Positions 57,459-64,000 of a stretch of 64,000 nt of DNA are shown here, piece after piece (position 1 is the first letter of the stretch; every line of letters starts with the position of its first letter). Location: assembly GCF_002795245.1 (NCBI RefSeq), contig NZ_PGVG01000030.1, positions 1 through 64,000 of the forward strand. Reading direction: 5' to 3'. A model generated the notes under the pieces. It saw nothing but the letters and a program-made list of their open reading frames with translations, did not search any database and was not told the origin of the DNA. This DNA is from Bradyrhizobium forestalis. Its GTDB lineage: Bacteria; Pseudomonadota; Alphaproteobacteria; Rhizobiales; Xanthobacteraceae. A program made the translations under genes and the position numbers.

Positions 57459-57740
57459 TCCCTCCCCCCTTGCGGGGGAGGGCAATCGCATATGGATTTC
57501 ACGGGGATTGTCCGCGGGCTTGCTCGGCCTCTCCCGCTTGCGGGAGAGGCCGACGCGCTCGCAGAGCGCGGCGGGTGAGGGCTCTCGCCACGCAGGGAAA
57601 TCTTCCGCAATCCCCGGCAATCCCGACGCGGAAACACCCTCTCCCCAACCCTCCCCCGCAAGCGGGGGAGGGAGCCCAGTGCCGATGCCGCCGCACCGTG
57701 CGCACCATATGCGATTGCCTTGCCCGCAAGGGGGGAGGGA
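57459..57740. repeat. 282-base inverted-repeat-bounded element between ureB and the HD gene
   Basis: The outer arms (57459-57495 and 57705-57740) are inverted copies over 36-37 bases with a few mismatches (start TCCCTCCCCCCTTGCGGG, inner end CAATCGCATATGG). Inside are further C-run/G-run palindromes (TCTCCCGCTTGCGGGAGA, CCTCCCCCGCAAGCGGGGGAGG). No gene inside. It looks like nested REP/MITE-type insertions within the operon. Confidence 0.75.
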
Positions 57741-57783
57741 ACGGAGAGAGCGGTGCCTCTGACGACTCGAAAGAGGCATGATC

Positions 57784-58323
57784 ATGCTCTCCCCAATCCG
57801 CCTCGTCTCGGAGGCCGCCGAGCTTGCCGCGCGCCGCCACAATGGCATGGCGCGCAAAGGGCGCGGCAATGAGCCCTATGTCAATCACCTCGCCGAGGTC
57901 GCGAACCTGCTCGCCACCGCGACCGAGGGGGCCGATGCCGAGTTGGTCGCAGCGGGCTGGTTGCACGATACGATCGAGGATACCGACACCACGCGCGAGG
58001 AGCTCGCGCAGACATTTCCGGAGCGTGTCGCTTCACTCGTCGTTGAGTGCACCGACGATATGAGTTTGCCGAAGGCCGAGCGGCGGCGCCTTCAGGTGCT
58101 CGAAGCGCCGAAGAAGTCCCCTGGCGCCAAGCTGATCAAGATCGCCGACAAGATCAGCAACACAGAGGCGCGCATTCAGACCGACCCGAGTGCCGAGGAG
58201 CGCGAGGATCTCGCCGATTACGTGGAGTGGGCCGCGCAGGTCGTCGCTGGCTGCCGCGGCGGCAATGCGTGGCTGGACGAGAAATTCGATGACACGGTGA
58301 AAGCAGCGAGGGCCTTGCTGTGA
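57784..58323 (+). CDS. HD-domain hydrolase, SpoT/MESH1-like
   Basis: 179 residues from 57784 (AAAGAGG nine bases upstream; an ATG six bases earlier is an alternative). HD-fold metal ligands: H in ARRHNG (about 20), HD in AAGWLHDTIEDTDTTREEL (about 59-60), and D in LIKIADKISNTEAR (about 118), the arrangement of the (p)ppGpp hydrolase domain of SpoT and of MESH1. No synthetase domain. It lies between ureB and ureC, so it is co-transcribed with urease; a link between nitrogen supply and alarmone or nucleotide turnover is inference. Confidence 0.82.
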   Translation: MLSPIRLVSEAAELAARRHNGMARKGRGNEPYVNHLAEVANLLATATEGADAELVAAGWLHDTIEDTDTTREELAQTFPERVASLVVECTDDMSLPKAERRRLQVLEAPKKSPGAKLIKIADKISNTEARIQTDPSAEEREDLADYVEWAAQVVAGCRGGNAWLDEKFDDTVKAARALL

Positions 58324-58360
58324 TCGCTCAGACAACATTCAAACGCAAACGGGGCTTGTG

Positions 58361-60076
<1,716 letters not shown>

Positions 60077-60217
60077 AATAGCGCCTCGACGCATGTCCAA
60101 GGAGGAAAGTCTCGCCGCGTGTCCGGGGACGGCTTTTCGGTTTTGCGTTCGGTCCCGGCTGGTCTAATGTCCCGCCCGGTATCGTAACCCTTAGAAGAAA
60201 AGCCGGGAGGATTTCTC

Positions 60218-60517
60218 GTGATCTACGTCGTTGCCACCCTGACCATCAAGCCCGAGACGCGCGCCGAGTTCATCGCAGCCGCCACCGCCTGCATCAAGGA
60301 GACGCGGAAGGAGCCCGGCAATATCGCCTATGATTTGCATGAAAGCGTCACCGATCCCAGCAAGATGGTGTTCGTCGAGCAGTGGGAGAACGCCGAGGCG
60401 CTGGTGCCGCATCGTGGCATGGAGCACATGAAGACGTTCGGGCGCGTCGCGGTGAAGTGCTTCACGGCACCGCCGAAGATCGAGGTGATCACGCCCGAGA
60501 AGGTCGAGACGCGGTAA
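60218..60517 (+). CDS. Putative quinol monooxygenase (ABM domain)
   Basis: 99 residues from GTG 60218 with GGGAGGA upstream. Antibiotic-biosynthesis-monooxygenase fold, seen as IYVVATLTIKPETRAEFIAAA, TRKEPGNIAYDLHESVTDPSKMVFVEQWEN and LVPHRGMEHMKTF (key segments), like E. coli YgiN. It lies between ureC and ureE in the same direction, 141 bases after ureC, so it is probably in the operon; no known role in urease. Confidence 0.83.
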   Translation: MIYVVATLTIKPETRAEFIAAATACIKETRKEPGNIAYDLHESVTDPSKMVFVEQWENAEALVPHRGMEHMKTFGRVAVKCFTAPPKIEVITPEKVETR

Positions 60518-60530
60518 CGAGGTAGGACGC

Positions 60531-61163
60531 ATGATCCGGGCGACGCAGGTCAGGGGACAACACCGCTTCACGGAAGCGCCAGCGGACACGGTCGTGCTCG
60601 ATTTCGACGACCGGCATCGCCGCCGCATGGCGATGACGGGCACGCGGGGGCTCGAATTCCTGCTCGACCTGGAGCATGCCGTCGCGCTGCGGGGCGGCGA
60701 TGCGCTGGTGCTGGAGGACGGAAGGCTGATCGAGGTGGTCGCGGCGCCCGAGCCGCTGCTGGAGATTCGCGGTCGCGATCCGCATCATCTCATTCGCGTC
60801 GGCTGGCATCTCGGCAACCGTCATCTGCCGACGCAGATCATGGCCAAGGCCCTGCGCATCCGCCGCGACCATGTCATCGAGGCCATGGTGAAGGGTCTCG
60901 GCGCGCGCGTGATCGAGATCGAGGCGCCGTTCGATCCCGAAGGCGGCGCCTATGCCGATGCCGGGCACGCGCATGGGCACGACGACCATGCGCACCACGA
61001 TCACGGCCATCACCACCACGATCATGGGCATGAGCACCATGACCATCACCATCATGATCATGCCGCGCATGACCATGGCCACGAACACCACCATCACCAC
61101 GACGAGCATTGCGACCATCCCGACCATCACCACGGCCACAAGCATGCTCATGACCACAAATGA
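60531..61163 (+). CDS. ureE: Urease accessory protein UreE with long histidine-rich tail
   Basis: 210 residues. The N-terminal peptide-binding domain (about 1-75) and the nickel-binding domain (about 76-145; RVGWHLGNRHLPTQI) are normal. Residues 146-210 are a metal-binding tail in which about 37 of 65 residues are histidine, mixed with Asp and Glu and one Cys. UreE supplies nickel to UreG; so long a tail also suggests nickel storage. Its 3' end overlaps ureF. Confidence 0.96.
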   Translation: MIRATQVRGQHRFTEAPADTVVLDFDDRHRRRMAMTGTRGLEFLLDLEHAVALRGGDALVLEDGRLIEVVAAPEPLLEIRGRDPHHLIRVGWHLGNRHLPTQIMAKALRIRRDHVIEAMVKGLGARVIEIEAPFDPEGGAYADAGHAHGHDDHAHHDHGHHHHDHGHEHHDHHHHDHAAHDHGHEHHHHHDEHCDHPDHHHGHKHAHDHK

Positions 61164-61872
61164 GCCGGTCGGCGCCGGTGGCCTCACCGAAGGCGAGGCG
61201 GCGGCGCTGTACCGGCTGATGACGTGGCTGTCGCCGGCGTTCCCGGTTGGCGGTTTCTCCTATTCCAGCGGCCTCGAATGGGCGGTCGAGGCAGGCGACA
61301 TCACCGACATAACAACGCTGGCGGATTGGCTCGATGCGATGCTCGGCGACGGTTCGGGCTTCTGCGATGCGACGTTTCTGGTCCACGCCTATAGGGCCGC
61401 TGAAGCGGACGAGAAGACCGTTTTGAGCGATATCGCCGAGCTCGCCGCGGCCTTCGTGCCCTCGCGCGAGCGGCAGCTGGAGACGACCTCGCAGGGCCGC
61501 GCCTTCATCGATATCGCCCGCGCCACGTGGGATGCCGACGGGCTGGATGCCACGGTCGGGGCATGCAGCACGCCACTGGTCTATCCGGTCGCGGTCGGTG
61601 TTGTCGCAGCTAAGCACGCCGTGCCGCTGGCGCCGACGCTGCACGCCTTCCTGCATGCGCTGGTCTCGAACTGGATCTCCGCGGCCAGCCGCCTCATTCC
61701 GCTCGGTCAGACCGATAGCCAGCGCGTTCTGGTGAGGTTGGAAGCCGCCGTCGCCGCGACCGCCAATCGTGCGCTGAACGCGGCATTGGACGATCTCGGC
61801 AGCGCGACCTTCCGCGCCGATCTCGCCGGCTTGCGCCACGAGACTCAATATACGCGGCTGTTCCGCTCGTGA
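61150..61872 (+). CDS. ureF: Urease accessory protein UreF
   Basis: 240 residues. LYRLMTWLSPAFPVGGFSYSSGLEWAVE and the C-terminal AASRLIPLGQTDSQR and ETQYTRLFRS are typical. Start at 61150 (MTTNEPVG), 14 bases inside ureE; ATG 61144 is an alternative. Longer upstream frame would read the His-tail region in another frame and is rejected. UreF gates nickel insertion with UreD and UreG. Confidence 0.93.
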   Translation: MTTNEPVGAGGLTEGEAAALYRLMTWLSPAFPVGGFSYSSGLEWAVEAGDITDITTLADWLDAMLGDGSGFCDATFLVHAYRAAEADEKTVLSDIAELAAAFVPSRERQLETTSQGRAFIDIARATWDADGLDATVGACSTPLVYPVAVGVVAAKHAVPLAPTLHAFLHALVSNWISAASRLIPLGQTDSQRVLVRLEAAVAATANRALNAALDDLGSATFRADLAGLRHETQYTRLFRS

Positions 61873-61911
61873 GCGGTGCGGCCTTTAACTCATCAAGAGA
61901 GAGCGAGTCAC

Positions 61912-62535
61912 ATGTCGAAATCTCACGGCCCCTTGCGTGTCGGCATCGGCGGCCCGGTCGGATCGGGCAAGACCGCGCTGATGGACCTGCTCTGCAAGAC
62001 CATGCGCGAGCGCTATGACATTGCGGCGATCACCAACGACATCTACACCAAATGGGATGCCGAGTTCCTCGTACGATCGGGATCGCTGACGCCGGATCGC
62101 ATCGCCGGCGTCGAGACCGGCGGCTGCCCGCACACCGCGATCCGCGAGGATGCCTCGATGAACCTTGCCGCGGTCGCGGACATGCGCGCCAAGTTTCCCG
62201 GACTTGATCTCGTGCTGATCGAGTCCGGCGGCGACAATCTCGCTGCCACTTTTTCCCCGGAGTTGGCCGACCTCACCATCTACGTCATCGACGTCGCCGC
62301 CGGCGACAAGATCCCGTCCAAGGGCGGTCCCGGCATCACCCGGTCCGACCTCCTGGTCATCAACAAGACCGACCTCGCGCCCCATGTCGGCGCCTCCCTG
62401 GAGAAGATGGAGACGGACGCCAGGCGCATGCGCGGCGAGCGGCCCTTCGTCATGACCAACCTGAAGAAAAGCGAGGGGCTCGACCGGATCGTCGGCTTCA
62501 TCGAGGCCAAAGGCGGCCTGAAACGGCAGGGCTGA
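61912..62535 (+). CDS. ureG: Urease accessory GTPase UreG
   Basis: 207 residues. P-loop GGPVGSGKTALMD, the metal-binding ETGGCPHTAIREDASMN (CPH motif) and DLLVINKTDLAPHVG are diagnostic. SIMIBI-class GTPase whose hydrolysis drives nickel transfer. Start at 61912. Last gene of the urt-ure operon. Confidence 0.97.
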   Translation: MSKSHGPLRVGIGGPVGSGKTALMDLLCKTMRERYDIAAITNDIYTKWDAEFLVRSGSLTPDRIAGVETGGCPHTAIREDASMNLAAVADMRAKFPGLDLVLIESGGDNLAATFSPELADLTIYVIDVAAGDKIPSKGGPGITRSDLLVINKTDLAPHVGASLEKMETDARRMRGERPFVMTNLKKSEGLDRIVGFIEAKGGLKRQG

Positions 62536-62834
62536 CCGGACGCGACCACTTGGCGCAGGCGTTTTTCGCCGTTAACGCCCGGGCAAACGCCGCAACCGCG
62601 GAACAAATTTCGGACACGGCGATTAACTACCTCCGGCGCCTCGGGGCGAATTCATCCCGTCCAGACCATCGGCCGGCGGATTAAGCTTTTCAGGCGACCC
62701 AAGTTGCGTACTGATGCCTCCTCCTCCATTATCTCCGCCACTGGGGCTTACCCTGTTTCGGCACATGGCCGTTCGAGCGGCGTTCATATGCTCTGTGTTT
62801 ATTGCCGACCTCCTGCTTTCGCCTGAGTAGTCGC
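62536..62834. other. Intergenic region between ureG and the sensor kinase
   Basis: About 300 bases. A 21-codon frame (62765-62830, MAVRAAFICSVFIADLLLSPE) ends five bases before the kinase start and could be a leader peptide, but there is no independent support. A small GGCG/CGCC hairpin with a T loop after ureG is a weak terminator candidate. Nothing else is evident. Confidence 0.4.
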
Positions 62835-64000
62835 GTGGTCAGGCTGGGTTTCATTATCGGCTTCATCGCTCTGCTCGGGGTCTTGCTCTCCGGGCTCGCA
62901 GCCTATCGCGTCCACGACCAGGAGCTGGCGCTGGATCGGATCGCGCTCGCGCGTGCGATCGACGTTCATGCGAGCCTGGTTCAGGACCGCCTCACGGAGC
63001 GGGAGCTGCTCGCGCGTGTCGCCTCGGGCCTGTTCCGCACGCCATCCGTGATCAAGCCGAACGTGCTGGAGCCGCTGCGCTCGGCGATCTACGCCTTCAA
63101 GACCGATTTCGTGGTGGCCGGCTGGATCGCCCGGCTGAAGCCGAACGAGCTTGCGGCGGCGCAAGCCGCCATCGCCGGCGCCGGCTTCCCAAATCCGCAG
63201 ATTCGCTCCTATGACGACAAGCCGATCAATCCGGCCGAAATCACTCAGCCGATCGACGTGCTGATGGACCTCGAGCCACGCAGCAACGAGACCAAGACGC
63301 TGCCCGGACGCAGCTACGATCAGGATCCGGTTCGCAGCGCCATGCTGACGCGTGCGCGCGTCGAGAAGAGGTCGGTTGCCTCGGACCCGGTGCCGTTGAT
63401 CCGCGGAAATGGTGCGGTCGGCATCATCGTGGCTGCACCCGTCATTCCCGAGGGAGCAACGGAGCCGGCCGGGTTCGTCACATTTTCCTACGAGCTCGCC
63501 TCGCTGATGCTGACCAATGACGACATGTCGTTGTTCGCGGTCGCGCTTAGGGATCCGCGCAAGGAAGGCGGCGAGCTGATCGCCAACGACCAGGGCGTGG
63601 TCTCGACGCGCATGGCGGCGGACGGGCCGGCGCCGTCGGCGACGCGCACGGTGAGCTTCGGCGGCCGTGACTGGCAGCTCGGCTATTACGCGAAGACCAA
63701 TTCGGCGCGCCGCGCCGAGCAGACCGCGATCATCGTGGCGGCGATCGGCTTTGCGATCACGGCAATGGTGTGCGGCCTGTTCGGTTATGTCGCCTACAAC
63801 AATCTGCGGCTCAGCCGGGAGATCCAGGTCAGAATCGGCTTCGAACGCCGGCTGACCGCCGTCATCGACGAGCTCAACCACCGCGTCAAGAACATCCTGG
63901 CGGTGATCCAGTCGATCGTGACGCGCACCTTGCGCCACGGCTCGGACATCGACATCGCGCGCGAGCTCTTGATCGGCCGCATCCACGCCATGTCCAACGT
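62835..64000 (+). CDS. Sensor histidine kinase, CHASE + HWE/HisKA_2 type (partial, runs off the window)
   Basis: The frame from GTG 62835 is open to the window end (388 residues visible). Membrane segment 1 at about residues 4-24, an extracytoplasmic CHASE-like domain (about 25-295; YDDKPINPAEITQPIDVLMDLEPRSNETK and DQDPVRSAMLTRAR are key segments), membrane segment 2 at about 297-320, then the H box ELNHRVKNILAVIQSI with the phospho-histidine at about 349, characteristic of HWE/HisKA_2 kinases. The ATPase domain lies beyond the window. A TTG at 62802 is an alternative start. Confidence 0.85.
   Translation, partial: MVRLGFIIGFIALLGVLLSGLAAYRVHDQELALDRIALARAIDVHASLVQDRLTERELLARVASGLFRTPSVIKPNVLEPLRSAIYAFKTDFVVAGWIARLKPNELAAAQAAIAGAGFPNPQIRSYDDKPINPAEITQPIDVLMDLEPRSNETKTLPGRSYDQDPVRSAMLTRARVEKRSVASDPVPLIRGNGAVGIIVAAPVIPEGATEPAGFVTFSYELASLMLTNDDMSLFAVALRDPRKEGGELIANDQGVVSTRMAADGPAPSATRTVSFGGRDWQLGYYAKTNSARRAEQTAIIVAAIGFAITAMVCGLFGYVAYNNLRLSREIQVRIGFERRLTAVIDELNHRVKNILAVIQSIVTRTLRHGSDIDIARELLIGRIHAMSN

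Noticed and set aside
57459..57740. CRISPR-like array
   Set aside because: The repeated C/G blocks are palindromic, irregularly spaced and of different lengths, without unique spacers.
62799..63986. 395-codon minus-strand open frame
   Set aside because: The plus strand encodes a clear CHASE/HWE kinase across the same bases; the minus frame has no domain.

Overview
The window looks like chromosomal DNA of a Bradyrhizobium-type alphaproteobacterium (Bradyrhizobiaceae/Nitrobacteraceae). The evidence is uniformly GC-rich coding sequence, a dicarboxylate (pim) degradation cluster of the kind known in Rhodopseudomonas and Bradyrhizobium, a CycM-type membrane cytochrome c, a Tad/Flp pilus locus, a urea transport plus urease supercluster, and several families of short GC-rich palindromic repeats between genes. 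This assignment is inference from gene content. I found no rRNA, tRNA, CRISPR array, prophage or intact insertion sequence.

Layout. 0-6.5 kb: pimABCD-like genes plus an SDR for CoA activation and beta-oxidation of dicarboxylic or fatty acids; three of the spacers carry different palindromic repeats. 6.5-13 kb is the most accessory-looking part: a DUF559 endonuclease pseudogene wedged between copies of a long inverted repeat, glpK, a lower-GC gene with a HEPN-type Rx4H motif, a DUF6636-like secreted protein, a PLP-dependent dehydratase divergent from an ArsR regulator, a GST, a second copy of the long inverted repeat and an orphan terminator. 13-21 kb: metF-metH, a luciferase-like oxidoreductase, pheA, kdsB. 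21-32 kb: cycM, then a Yej-type peptide ABC importer with two tandem binding proteins, convergent with an NlpC/P60 protein and an M17 aminopeptidase (peptide import and breakdown).

32-47 kb: a two-domain metallophosphoesterase, then the Tad pilus locus. On the minus strand flp pilin-cpaA-cpaB-cpaC-cpaD-cpaE-cpaF-tadB-tadC runs downwards; tadD (TPR lipoprotein) converges on it, and a secretin N-domain protein and two TadE/TadG-like pseudopilins lie on the plus strand beyond a sterol-desaturase-like gene. 47-50 kb: rhlE-infA-csp, a cold-shock translation module. 50-62.5 kb: urtABCDE-ureD-ureA-ureB-(HD hydrolase)-ureC-(monooxygenase)-ureE-ureF-ureG, headed by a good sigma-54 promoter, so urea is imported, hydrolysed by the nickel enzyme and the operon is probably nitrogen-controlled. 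The window ends inside a CHASE-type HWE sensor histidine kinase.

The best candidates for something undescribed are the DUF559/long-inverted-repeat unit, the HTH+HEPN protein, the SpoT-like HD hydrolase and the monooxygenase embedded in the urease operon, and an orphan intrinsic terminator that may end an unannotated RNA.
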